From contig NZ_CP016444.1 of assembly GCF_001742165.1 (NCBI RefSeq), positions 310,001 through 374,000 of the forward strand: a stretch of 64,000 nucleotides of DNA. The letters are read 5' to 3'. Below are positions 54,402 through 62,809 of this stretch, in pieces. The DNA comes from Burkholderia stabilis (lineage in GTDB: Bacteria; Pseudomonadota; Gammaproteobacteria; Burkholderiales; Burkholderiaceae). The translations under genes were made by a program, and so were the position numbers. Each line of letters starts with the position of its first letter. Position 1 is the first letter of the stretch. The notes beneath the pieces were generated by a model that made no database searches, was not told the origin of the DNA, and saw nothing but the letters and a program-made list of their open reading frames with translations.

Positions 54402-56102
54402 ATGAAAAAGCTTGTGAACCGCCCGTCCGATGTCGTGCGGGAAATGCTGGAAGGCATCGCGCGGCAGTCGCCGCATCTCGCGATCCTCGGCGACGAGCAC
54501 GTGCTCGTCCGCCAGCCGCTGCCCGCCCCGTCGGACCGGCCCGTCGCGATCCTCTCCGGCGGCGGCAGCGGCCACGAGCCCGCGCACGGCGGTTACGTGG
54601 GCGAAGGGATGCTGAGTGCGGCCGTCTGCGGCGAAGTCTTCACGTCGCCGTCCACCGACGCCGTGCTCGCCGCGATCCGCGCGAGCGCGGGCCCGAACGG
54701 CGCGCTGCTGATCGTCAAGAACTACACGGGCGACCGGCTCAACTTCGGGCTCGCCGCCGAACTCGCGCGGGCGGAAGGCATTCCGGTCGAGACGGTGATC
54801 GTCGCCGACGACGTGTCGCTGCGCGGCCGGGTCGAGCGCGGCCAGCGGCGCGGGATCGCCGGCACCGTGCTGATCCACAAGCTCGCCGGCGCGGCCGCCG
54901 CGCGCGGGCTGCCGCTCGCCCGCGTCGCGGCAATCGCGCGCGACGCAGCGGCCGAGCTCGGCACGATGGGCGTCGCGCTCGACGGCTGCACGATCCCCGG
55001 CGCCGACAAATCGGGCTTCAGCCTCGCCGATCACGAGATCGAGCTGGGCCTCGGCATCCACGGCGAAAAAGGCGTCGAGCGCCGCGCGCCGCTACCGGCC
55101 GACGCGCTCGTCGACACGCTGCTGTCGAGCATCGTCGCCGATCTCGTGCTCGATCGCGACGAACGCGTCGCGCTGTTCGTCAACGGTCTCGGCGCGACGC
55201 CGGACATGGAACTCGCGATCGTGCTGCGCGCCGCGCACGACAACCTGAGCCGGCGCGGCATCGTCGTCGCGCGCGCGTGGGCCGGCACGTTCCTGTCGGC
55301 GCTGAACATGCCCGGCTGCTCGATCTCGGTGCTGCGGCTGAACGACGAACGCGCGGCGCTGCTCGACGCGCCGACGCAGGCGCGCGCGTGGCCGGGCGGC
55401 GGCGCCGTGAACACGCGCATCCGCGTCGAGGCGGCGGCATCGGGCGACGCGACGCTACCGCCGCTCGACGCGGCCGGCCGCGCATGGGCCACGCGCCTGC
55501 AGCCGGCGCTGCACGCGGTCGCGCAAACGCTGATCGACCACGAGCAGACGCTGACCGACCTCGATGCGGCGGCCGGCGACGGCGATCTCGGCGCGAGCAT
55601 GCTGCGCGCCGCGCAGGCGATCCTCGCATTGCCCGAAGCCGCATACGGCACGCCGGCCAGCGCGCTCGCGGCGCTCGGCGCCGCATTGCGCCGCGCGATC
55701 GCCGGCAGTTCGGGGCCGTTCTACGCGACCGCGCTGCTGCGCGCATCGCGCCGGCTGGCCGATATCGCCGAGCCGTCGGCGCGCGACTGGGCCGCGGCGT
55801 TCCGCGGCGCGGTGGATTCGATCAGTGAACTGGGCGGTGCGCATGCCGGCGACCGCACGATGCTCGATGCGCTGGTGCCCGCCGCCGATGCTTTCGACCG
55901 CGCGCTCGACAACGATCGCGATCCCGCGAGCGCATGGGCGGCCGCCGTCGAAGCGGCCGAACACGGCGCACAGGCAACGGCCAGCATGACGCCGCGCGCG
56001 GGGCGCGCGAGCTACCTCGGCGAGCGTGCGATCGGCACGCCGGACGGCGGCGCCGTTGCGGTGTCGTACTGGTTGCGCGCGTTGCTGCCGTACGTGCGGT
56101 AA
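54402..56102 (+). CDS. dihydroxyacetone kinase, DhaK-DhaL fusion (ATP-dependent)
   Basis: 566 residues. The N-terminal DhaK domain (about 1-330) has GGGSGHEPAHGGYVGEGML and the substrate-binding His in LGLGIHGEKG, plus NMPGCSISVLRLND. The C-terminal DhaL domain (about 360-566) has TLTDLDAAAGDGDLGASML for ATP/Mg and SGPFYATALLRASR. It phosphorylates dihydroxyacetone to DHAP with ATP; the fused architecture is the single-chain type rather than the PTS type. ATG 54402 is chosen over an in-frame ATG 11 codons upstream. Confidence 0.92.
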   Translation: MKKLVNRPSDVVREMLEGIARQSPHLAILGDEHVLVRQPLPAPSDRPVAILSGGGSGHEPAHGGYVGEGMLSAAVCGEVFTSPSTDAVLAAIRASAGPNGALLIVKNYTGDRLNFGLAAELARAEGIPVETVIVADDVSLRGRVERGQRRGIAGTVLIHKLAGAAAARGLPLARVAAIARDAAAELGTMGVALDGCTIPGADKSGFSLADHEIELGLGIHGEKGVERRAPLPADALVDTLLSSIVADLVLDRDERVALFVNGLGATPDMELAIVLRAAHDNLSRRGIVVARAWAGTFLSALNMPGCSISVLRLNDERAALLDAPTQARAWPGGGAVNTRIRVEAAASGDATLPPLDAAGRAWATRLQPALHAVAQTLIDHEQTLTDLDAAAGDGDLGASMLRAAQAILALPEAAYGTPASALAALGAALRRAIAGSSGPFYATALLRASRRLADIAEPSARDWAAAFRGAVDSISELGGAHAGDRTMLDALVPAADAFDRALDNDRDPASAWAAAVEAAEHGAQATASMTPRAGRASYLGERAIGTPDGGAVAVSYWLRALLPYVR

Positions 56103-56116
56103 ACAGCGGTGCGTGC

Positions 56117-56144
56117 GATGCGGGCCGGCCACGCCGCCCGCATC
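56117..56144. terminator. bidirectional terminator
   Basis: GATGCGGG and CCCGCATC form a perfect 8-bp stem around a 12-nt loop, between the convergent dihydroxyacetone kinase (stop 56102) and the membrane protein (stop 56147). Confidence 0.6.
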
Positions 56145-56146
56145 GA

Positions 56147-56617
56147 TCAGCCTGCCGCGCGCGTCGTCGTCTGCCCCGGCAACAACGCGGCGGCAACTGC
56201 GGCCGCGCCGAAACTCGCGAGCCAGCACCAGTAGCCGATCGCATCGAGATGCACGGGTTCGACGTCCCCGGCTTCGTTGACGAGGATCCGATGCTGCGTC
56301 AGGAAGCTCGCCCCGACCAGCAGCGCCAGCACGGCGAGCACGACCGCCTGCGTGCGATGCCGCTTCACCGTCAGCAGCCAGGCCGCCAGCACGAGCGGAT
56401 TCGCGAGCCACGCGTAGATGCCGGCGAATACGCCCATCCATCCCGTCAGCAACACCTGCCAGCCGTCCGCCCACGGATGCGGTTGCGGCGCGCCCGTGCG
56501 GAACGGCGCGGTGAACATCGCGACCAGATAGAGCAGCAGGCTCGCCGCGAGCAGCGCGCGGGCGGCGCGGCCCATCGGCGGACGGTTGGGCGCTGGGGAA
56601 GGCGTCGTCGTGTTCAT
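56147..56617 (-). CDS. small integral membrane protein of unknown function
   Basis: 156 residues with four predicted membrane segments (ARALLAASLLLYLVAMF, WQVLLTGWMGVFAGIYAWLA, QAVVLAVLALLVGASFL and IGYWCWLASFGAAAVAAALL) and a Pro-rich N-terminus. No family is recognised. It is the last gene of the minus-strand set extending to the right edge, 66 nt after the amidohydrolase. Confidence 0.7.
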   Translation of the reverse strand: MNTTTPSPAPNRPPMGRAARALLAASLLLYLVAMFTAPFRTGAPQPHPWADGWQVLLTGWMGVFAGIYAWLANPLVLAAWLLTVKRHRTQAVVLAVLALLVGASFLTQHRILVNEAGDVEPVHLDAIGYWCWLASFGAAAVAAALLPGQTTTRAAG

Positions 56618-56683
56618 GGTGGCGTGGCAGGCGGGCGGGCGGGGGATCGCCGCGATTCTGCCACACGCGGCAGGCAGGCCGGC

Positions 56684-57595
56684 TCACCCGTTCCCGTCGA
56701 ACCGGTACTGCGCCGCCGGCGTATCGACCAGCACCTGCCGGCGTCCGGCTTCGTCCGGCAACAGCGCCGTCATGTACCGGTACGCGAGCGCATCGTCGAC
56801 GGCGGCCTCGTACCCGACATGCGGCCAGTCGCTGCCCCACAGCAGCCGCTGCGTGCCGAACGCGTCGCGCAACGCGCGCATCGCCGTCAGGCCGGACGCC
56901 TGCCAGCGATCGGCGCGGTCGTTCCGGTAGGCGCCCGACACCTTGACCCACACGCGCTTGCTCGCCGCCGTCGTCAGCAGATAGCGGAAGCCGGGATCGT
57001 CGATTCCGAGCCGCGGGTCGGGTCGGCCGAAATGGTCGAGCGAGACGTCGACGCCCGCGTCGAGCAGCGGCGGCATCAGCGCCGGCAGGCGTGCGGCCTC
57101 GGCATGCAGTTCGACTTGCCAGCCGTATTGCCGCAGCAGCGGCAACAGCGCGCGCCACGCCGGGCCCGCGAAATCGGGATCGCGTTCGCCGATCAGGTTC
57201 AGCCGGATGCCGCGCACGCCGAGCGGCGTCCACGCGGCGACCTGCTCCGCATCGCGCGCGGGATCGATCACGACGATGCCGCGCAGGCGTGCAGGCTGCG
57301 CACGCAGCGCGGCAAGCAAATAGCGGTTGTCGGTGCCGAGAAAGCTCGGCTGGATCAGCACGCCGTTCGACATGCCATGCCGGTCGAGCATCGCGAGGTA
57401 CTGGTCGAGCGACGCGTCGTACGCGATCGTGTAACGATGGCCCGGCACGAGCGGCAGCGATTTCAGGAATACGTGCGCATGCGTGTCGACGCCGGTGATC
57501 GTCCGCCGGCCCGGCGCCGCACCGGCGCATCCGCCGAGCACTTCGGCCATCGCGAGTCCTGCGAGGGCGCGGTTGAACGAACGCCTCGAAATCAT
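56684..57595 (-). CDS. exported amidohydrolase_2-family metal-dependent hydrolase
   Basis: 303 residues, TIM-barrel. ATG 57595 lies behind AGGAGA. The N-terminus SRRSFNRALAGLAMAEVLGG has a twin-arginine-like SRRSF and a hydrophobic segment ending LGGC, a lipobox-like site, so a Tat-exported lipoprotein is possible. Mature motifs are GVDTHAHVF (metal), RGIRLNLIG, SLDHFGRPDP and LLWGSDWPHVGYE with the catalytic Asp. It resembles 2-pyrone-4,6-dicarboxylate lactonase/dicarboxylate hydrolases. The substrate is unknown. A hairpin lies between it and the AEC gene. Confidence 0.8.
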   Translation of the reverse strand: MISRRSFNRALAGLAMAEVLGGCAGAAPGRRTITGVDTHAHVFLKSLPLVPGHRYTIAYDASLDQYLAMLDRHGMSNGVLIQPSFLGTDNRYLLAALRAQPARLRGIVVIDPARDAEQVAAWTPLGVRGIRLNLIGERDPDFAGPAWRALLPLLRQYGWQVELHAEAARLPALMPPLLDAGVDVSLDHFGRPDPRLGIDDPGFRYLLTTAASKRVWVKVSGAYRNDRADRWQASGLTAMRALRDAFGTQRLLWGSDWPHVGYEAAVDDALAYRYMTALLPDEAGRRQVLVDTPAAQYRFDGNG

Positions 57596-57628
57596 GGGTG
57601 TCTCCTGTGTCGTTGGTCTTTTTGAATG

Positions 57629-57649
57629 GCGCGGCCCCGCCGGCCGCGC
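57629..57649. terminator. hairpin between AEC transporter and amidohydrolase
   Basis: GCGCGGCC and GGCCGCGC form a perfect 8-bp stem around CCGCC in the 68-bp gap. No U-run in the minus direction (AAAAAG instead), so it may be a weak terminator or an mRNA processing or stability element. Confidence 0.4.
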
Positions 57650-57663
57650 AGCGGCGCATCAGC

Positions 57664-58587
57664 CTACATCGTGCGCGCCACGATGAATATCGGAACGAAC
57701 GACAGCACCGTCGACAACGCGACGACGAATGCCATCAGCCGATGATTGCCGCCGTACTGCGTGGACAGCACGTACGAGTTGCTCGCGCACGGCAGCACCG
57801 AATAGAGCAGGATCAGGTTGCCGGACAGCGGCGGCACCGCGAATGCCTTCGTCGCGGTCAGCGCGAGCAGCGGAAAGCCGATCAACCGGATCGCGGTGGT
57901 CACGAGCCCCGCGCGCACGAGCGCCGCCTCCTTGCGCGGCAACGGCAGCCGCAGCGCGGCGCCGACGCAGATCAGGCTCAACGGCAACGCGGCGCCGCCG
58001 AGTACGTCGACGGTCTGGTCGAGCGCGGCGGGCAGGCGCCAGCCTGTCAGGTTGAGCACGATCCCGAACGCGCTCGCGACGATCAGCGGATTCGCGGCCA
58101 CCTTGCCGACGATTCCCACGAACCCGCGGCCGCCGGCCTGGCCATGCTCGAACGACAGGAGCACGAGCGTGTTCGAGATCGCGACCATGTACGCGACGAC
58201 GACCGCCGCGATCCCGTAGTCGGCACGGCTCAGCAACCCCGACGCGACCGACAGGAAAATGTAGCTGTTGAACCGGATCGAGCCCTGGACGATCGACGTG
58301 AAGGACGCGTGCGGCACCGCGCAGATCCGGCAGCCGAGCACGACCGCGGCCAGCACCGCGAGCGTGAGGCCCGTCAGCAGCAGGATCGTCGACTTCGACG
58401 AGGCGTCGAGCGGGCCGGCCAGTCCGATCGAATGCACGAGGAAAGCGGGAAACAGCACGTAATGGGTGAGCTTTTCGGCGGACGGCCAGAATGCCGCATC
58501 GACCAGCGCGATGCGGCGCACGGCAACGCCGATGCAGATCAGCGCGAAGGCGGGTGCGACGGCGACCCAGGCGAGTTCGGTATGCAT
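57664..58587 (-). CDS. AEC (auxin efflux carrier)-family transporter
   Basis: 307 residues with ten predicted membrane segments in two five-segment repeats, starting MHTELAWVAVAPAFALICIG. It has FPAFLVHSIGLAGPL and the crossover region VVAYMVAISNTLVLLSFEHG, and ends FVPIFIVARTM. AEC proteins move small organic anions or dipeptide-like compounds. The start overlaps the FAD oxidoreductase gene by 49 nt. Export of the product of this operon, or import of its precursor, is inferred. Confidence 0.88.
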   Translation of the reverse strand: MHTELAWVAVAPAFALICIGVAVRRIALVDAAFWPSAEKLTHYVLFPAFLVHSIGLAGPLDASSKSTILLLTGLTLAVLAAVVLGCRICAVPHASFTSIVQGSIRFNSYIFLSVASGLLSRADYGIAAVVVAYMVAISNTLVLLSFEHGQAGGRGFVGIVGKVAANPLIVASAFGIVLNLTGWRLPAALDQTVDVLGGAALPLSLICVGAALRLPLPRKEAALVRAGLVTTAIRLIGFPLLALTATKAFAVPPLSGNLILLYSVLPCASNSYVLSTQYGGNHRLMAFVVALSTVLSFVPIFIVARTM

Positions 58588-59696
58588 GGTTGAACGGGTT
58601 CGGTGAAGGGAGTAATCGGTGACTCGGCGCGATCGTGCGCCGATGGCCAGGGCAGGGTCGTGGCGGGATCGGGTTCGAACGCCAGCCCGACGGCGGCAAG
58701 CGCTTCATACGCGAGCGCCGGCGCAAAACGCACGCCGGAGCCCGACGCGCCCGCCACCGAGCAGCCGTGGCGGCCGAACGGCGCGATCCGTGGATTGCGG
58801 TCGGCCGTGTAACCGTCCACGGCCGCGCGCGCGGCGAGATGGGCATCGCGCAGGCCCGGGAAATGACGCTCGAGCAGCCGGCGCGCCAATGCCCGCTCGT
58901 CGGCGCTCGGCGCGACGCGCGCGCCGGCGGCACAGCCCCACGCGTGCGACGTGATGCTCAGCAGCCAGCCGCGCCGCGCGTGCATCGGCGCAAGGAACGC
59001 CTGCGCATCCGGCAGGTAGACGACCGGCGCATCCGGTGCGGGCGGCAACGCGCGCCCGTCGACGTCGAACGCGACGATCTTCTTGGTGACGATGTCCGGT
59101 CGTGCGTCGCCGCCCGCTTCCGCGTCGACGGCCGGCCACGGGCCGCCGGCATGCACGAGCCGGTCGGCGTGCAGCGTCACGCCGTTGGCCACGACGATCC
59201 AGCCGCCGGCGCCTTGCGTCACGTGCGTGACCGGCGCATCGAAACGCTCGACGGCAGGCGTGCCGGTCAGGTAGCGCGCGACCAGCCGCGGCACGTCGAC
59301 CAGCCACGCGCGCCCGCCTCGCCACAGACGCTCGCCGGCCGGCAGCGCGCCGAGCAGCGCTTCGTCCGCGCCCGGCGTATCGGCGGCGACCGGCGTCGCG
59401 AGCAACGGGCCACCCGCATCGGCTGCGGTCGCGACGAATGCGAACGGCGCGTCCCGCACGCAACATCCGGCACGCGCCCACGCGCCGTAATACGCGTTCG
59501 CGACCAGCGATCGCGCCCGGCGCTCGCCGGTGCCGCAGAACGGCGTGATCACGCCGGCCGACAGCGCCGTGGCGGTCTGCACGGCCGGCCGCGCATCGAA
59601 CACGGCGATGCGCAGTGCGTCCGCATGCCGCGCCGCCACGTGCGCGATCGTCGCGCCCGTCACGCCCGCGCCGACGATCGCGAGGTCAACCCGCAT
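58539..59696 (-). CDS. FAD-dependent amine oxidoreductase (DAO family)
   Basis: 385 residues. N-terminal FAD motif VGAGVTGATIAHVAARHADA (about 8-13 is GAGVTG), mid-region HAGGPWPAVDAEAGG and the C-terminal CSVAGASGSGVRFAPALAYE, the substrate-flavin contact of D-amino-acid/sarcosine/glycine-oxidase-type enzymes. It would oxidise a secondary or primary amine of a small molecule to an imine. It overlaps the cupin gene upstream by 11 nt and the AEC gene downstream by 49 nt, so it is translationally coupled to both. Confidence 0.88.
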   Translation of the reverse strand: MRVDLAIVGAGVTGATIAHVAARHADALRIAVFDARPAVQTATALSAGVITPFCGTGERRARSLVANAYYGAWARAGCCVRDAPFAFVATAADAGGPLLATPVAADTPGADEALLGALPAGERLWRGGRAWLVDVPRLVARYLTGTPAVERFDAPVTHVTQGAGGWIVVANGVTLHADRLVHAGGPWPAVDAEAGGDARPDIVTKKIVAFDVDGRALPPAPDAPVVYLPDAQAFLAPMHARRGWLLSITSHAWGCAAGARVAPSADERALARRLLERHFPGLRDAHLAARAAVDGYTADRNPRIAPFGRHGCSVAGASGSGVRFAPALAYEALAAVGLAFEPDPATTLPWPSAHDRAESPITPFTEPVQPCIPNSPGSPSHPPSR

Positions 59697-60036
59697 CGGC
59701 CTGCCACCAGACGGTGCTGATCACGAGCGGTGTCGAGCCGTCGTTCTGCACCTGATGAGAGCGGTGCGATTCGAAATACAGCACGTCGCCGGCCCGCACG
59801 CGCACGGGTTCGCCGTCGTAGGTCAGCCGGCCGCTGCCCTGCGCGATCATCCAGCATTCGCGCACCGCGTGGACGTCCAGCCGCGACGTACAGTTCGGCT
59901 CGACCGTGAACAAACCGCCGCGAAACGGAATCTCGCCGTCGCCAAGCCCGGCGAAATCGGCCTGGCGCAACACGACGCCCGGCACGTGCGATTCCGGCGG
60001 CATGGCGGCGACGTGCGGAAACCTACGCGCGTTCAT
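59686..60036 (-). CDS. cupin-domain protein
   Basis: 116 residues, single small cupin barrel. ATG 60036 follows an excellent AGGAGGTGCACG; the alternative ATG six codons upstream lacks it. Metal-ligand candidates are in LDVHAVRECWMIAQGSGRLT and YFESHRSHQVQNDG (His, Glu, His). It could be a dioxygenase, an isomerase or an effector-binding protein. It lies between the CoA-transferase (14-nt overlap) and the FAD enzyme (11-nt overlap). Confidence 0.85.
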   Translation of the reverse strand: MNARRFPHVAAMPPESHVPGVVLRQADFAGLGDGEIPFRGGLFTVEPNCTSRLDVHAVRECWMIAQGSGRLTYDGEPVRVRAGDVLYFESHRSHQVQNDGSTPLVISTVWWQADAG

Positions 60037-61204
60037 CGTGCACCTCCTCTCCAATCAGGCCCAGCTCCGCGAGAATCGCGTCGCGATCGCGATCGAGCGC
60101 CGGCGCGGCCCGGCGGGTGGACGGATCGGGGCAGCCCGAAATCTTGATCGGCGTGCCGACGAGCCGGTACGGGCCGACCTCCGGATCGTCCACGTCGATC
60201 AGCATGTTGCGCGCGGCCGTCTGCGGATGGACGACGGCCTGGTCGACGCGGTTGATCGGGCCGGCCGGCAGCCCCGCTTTCGCGAACCGCTCGCACCAGA
60301 CCTCGACGCCGTGCGCCGCCAGCAGGCCGTTGAGCGTGCGCTCGAGCTCGGCCTCGTGATCCTTGCGCGCCTCGCCGCCCGCGAAGCGCGGATCGGCCGC
60401 GAGCGCCGGCACGCCGAGCGCGTCGCACAGCAGCCGGAACAGCTTGTCGTTGCCGGCCGCGATGATGAGCGGGCCGTCCGCCGCGCGATAGACGCCGAAC
60501 GGCGGCGCGATCGCCGGCCGGTAGCTGCCGACCGGCCCCGTGACTTCGCCGGTCGCGAAGTAACGGCCGATGAAGTACTCCATCAGCGCGAGCTGGCAGT
60601 CGAACATGCCGATGTCGACCTTCGAGCCTTGCCCGGTCCGGCCGCGCCGCACGAGCGCCATCAGCAGCCCGGTCGTCAGGAACAGGCCGGCCGCCAGGTC
60701 GCCGATCGACGGCCCGACCCGCACGGGCACGCGTCCGGGCTCGCCCGTCACGCTCATGATCCCGCCGAGCCCCTGGACGATCATGTCGTACGCACGGCGG
60801 TCGCGATACGGTCCCGTGTGGCCGAACCCCGATGCGCTGCCGTAGATCAGGCGCGGGAAGCGCGCATGCAGCGTGTCCCAGTCGTAGCCGATGCGCGCCA
60901 TCGTGCCGGGCCGGAAGTTCTCGGTGACGACGTCCGCCTTCTCGAGCAGCGCGTCGAGCACGCGACGATCGGCCGGGTCCTTCAGGTCGAGCGCGATGCT
61001 CTCCTTGCCGCGATTGAGCGACGCGAAGTACGCCGACTTGCCGCCGTACCACGGGCCGTACGCGCGTGCGTCGTCGCCTGTCGACGGCCGCTCGACCTTG
61101 ATCACGCGTGCGCCGTGGTCGGCCAGCAGCATCGTGCAGAACGGCCCGGCCAGCACGCGCGTCAGGTCGACGATCACGAGCCCTTCGAGTGCGCCTTCCG
61201 TCAT
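60023..61204 (-). CDS. family III CoA-transferase (CaiB/BaiF)
   Basis: 393 residues. It begins MTEGALEGLVIVDLTRVLAG, with PSTGDDARAYGPWYGGKSAY, SLNRGKESIALDLKD and SKVDIGMFDCQLALMEYFIG; the Asp in VDIGM matches the catalytic Asp of formyl-CoA/succinyl-CoA transferases. It would move CoA between two carboxylates. Start ATG 61204 overlaps the stop of the synthetase-like gene (ATGA). A much longer frame running to 62335 is an open read-through of that gene and is not a fusion. Confidence 0.92.
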   Translation of the reverse strand: MTEGALEGLVIVDLTRVLAGPFCTMLLADHGARVIKVERPSTGDDARAYGPWYGGKSAYFASLNRGKESIALDLKDPADRRVLDALLEKADVVTENFRPGTMARIGYDWDTLHARFPRLIYGSASGFGHTGPYRDRRAYDMIVQGLGGIMSVTGEPGRVPVRVGPSIGDLAAGLFLTTGLLMALVRRGRTGQGSKVDIGMFDCQLALMEYFIGRYFATGEVTGPVGSYRPAIAPPFGVYRAADGPLIIAAGNDKLFRLLCDALGVPALAADPRFAGGEARKDHEAELERTLNGLLAAHGVEVWCERFAKAGLPAGPINRVDQAVVHPQTAARNMLIDVDDPEVGPYRLVGTPIKISGCPDPSTRRAAPALDRDRDAILAELGLIGEEVHDERA

Positions 61205-62796
61205 GCGACCTCCTGCATGCCGGCAGGCAGGACCGCCGCCAGTTCGCCGGGCGTGACCGGGTCGAAACCGGCCAGCGGCGTGACGACCGGCGCCGACAGC
61301 CGCCCGAAATCGCCGGCGTTCGGTTCGCCGCGCAACCCGAGCGCCCGCCACGCGCTGCGCGCGAGCGCCGGCATCAGCGGGTAGGCCAGCAGCGCGAAGC
61401 CCTTCGTCCAGCCGTACAGGTCGCCGGCCGCGCGCGCGCCGTCGAAGCGCGCGCTCCAGCGCTCGACGATCCGGGCCAGCGCCGTCGGGTCGAACGTCGC
61501 GAAATCCATCGCGCGCTGCGCGTCGTTCCACGCCGCCTCGCCCGCGCGAACCGTTTCGTCGGCCGGCACGCGCGCCGCGAGCGGCCCGCCGATCGCCTCG
61601 GCCACGTGCCGCCGCAAGGTTGCGTACGGCCCGTTCACGAAGCGGCAGAACGCATCGCGGTCGAAGTCGGTGCGCGCGTCGACCGGGTTGGTCGACGCGA
61701 CGAAGAAACGCACCGCGTCGGCCGGCACACGCGTGCGCGCCGCGAGATCCTCGACCCAGATCGCCCAGCGCAGGCTCGTCGAAAACTTGCGCCCTTCCAG
61801 CGTGTAGAAATGATTGATGACGAAGCGGTCGAACGGCTTCGACACGCCGTCGGCCATCGCCATCGCCTGGATGCCGACGAGATGCGAGACGCAATTGTCG
61901 ATCCCGAATCCGTTCACGGTGATCACGTCCGAATCGCGATCGAACGGATTCGCGCGCAGCCCGTGCTTGCGCGCATAGAGATCGCCGACGAGGCGGATCG
62001 CGCCGAACAGCAGGCCGTGACCGAACAGCGTGCGCGGCTCGCCGCCCAGCGCATACGGCAGCCCCCAGCCGGCATGGTTCGTCAGGCGAAAGCGCGCACC
62101 GTCCCGCTCGAGATGGCGGCGCGCGATTTCGACGAACACCGGCGCGGTCCCGGTGCCCGTCAGTTGCGCGATCAGCGCGGCCGGGTCCGCGATGTCGAAG
62201 AACAGGTTGTCCTGTTCGCGCATCGCGAGCGTCTCGCCCCAGCGGGCCGACGGCTCGCGCACATCCTCCGGCTGGAAATGCGCGCCGCAGTCTTCGCAGA
62301 AGAATCCGGAGACGCCCCGCGCGCACTGCGGGCAACGGCCGAGCAGGAAGCTGCCGGTCACGTAGCGTTCACGCGCGGCCGAATACGGCACGCGTTCGCG
62401 CACCGTCGACACGCGCTGCCGCGCGGCAAGCCGCGCGACGAGCCCGTCATGCGCGGCGAGGTACGCGTCGTGATGCGCGTCGCCGAGCGGATCGACGAAC
62501 AGGTCGACGTCGATGTTCATGTCGGCGAGATCGTCGACGATGCCCGCGCAGCTCTGCCGCGCGAGCGCGGCCGCGTCGATGCCGGCCTGCTCGGCGCGCA
62601 GCGGGATGTAGGAATCATACGGGTCGCTCGCACACGCGATGCGCGCGCAGTCGCCGCGGCTGCGCAGGTGGCGCGCGAGCATGTCGAGCCGCAGGTACGG
62701 GCCGGCAATATGGCCCAGGTGCAGACGCCCGTTCGGCGCCGGCATCGCGGGCACGAGCAGGTAGTGGCGCGGGTGGCGGATCGTGTCGATCGGCAT
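61201..62796 (-). CDS. degenerate methionyl-tRNA-synthetase-like protein
   Basis: 531 residues, class I aminoacyl-tRNA synthetase fold. It has the HIGH-like motif HLGHIAGPY near residue 27, a zinc knuckle CPQCARGVSGFFCEDCG, and a KMSKS-position motif EGRKFSTSLRW in which the second Lys is Thr. The helical C-terminal (anticodon-binding) region is short and lacks the conserved Trp-containing segment of true MetRS. ATG 62796 lies behind GGAGG, 13 nt after the ATP-grasp stop. It probably makes an aminoacyl-adenylate or aminoacyl-tRNA for biosynthesis rather than translation; self-resistance to a MetRS-directed antibiotic is the main alternative. Confidence 0.9.
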   Translation of the reverse strand: MPIDTIRHPRHYLLVPAMPAPNGRLHLGHIAGPYLRLDMLARHLRSRGDCARIACASDPYDSYIPLRAEQAGIDAAALARQSCAGIVDDLADMNIDVDLFVDPLGDAHHDAYLAAHDGLVARLAARQRVSTVRERVPYSAARERYVTGSFLLGRCPQCARGVSGFFCEDCGAHFQPEDVREPSARWGETLAMREQDNLFFDIADPAALIAQLTGTGTAPVFVEIARRHLERDGARFRLTNHAGWGLPYALGGEPRTLFGHGLLFGAIRLVGDLYARKHGLRANPFDRDSDVITVNGFGIDNCVSHLVGIQAMAMADGVSKPFDRFVINHFYTLEGRKFSTSLRWAIWVEDLAARTRVPADAVRFFVASTNPVDARTDFDRDAFCRFVNGPYATLRRHVAEAIGGPLAARVPADETVRAGEAAWNDAQRAMDFATFDPTALARIVERWSARFDGARAAGDLYGWTKGFALLAYPLMPALARSAWRALGLRGEPNAGDFGRLSAPVVTPLAGFDPVTPGELAAVLPAGMQEVA

Positions 62797-62809
62797 GATG
62801 GCCTCCGGG

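Noticed and set aside
60023..62335. An apparent 770-residue fusion ending in the CoA-transferase
   Set aside because: The N-terminal half is an out-of-frame reading of the MetRS-like gene; the transferase has its own start with a 4-bp overlap.
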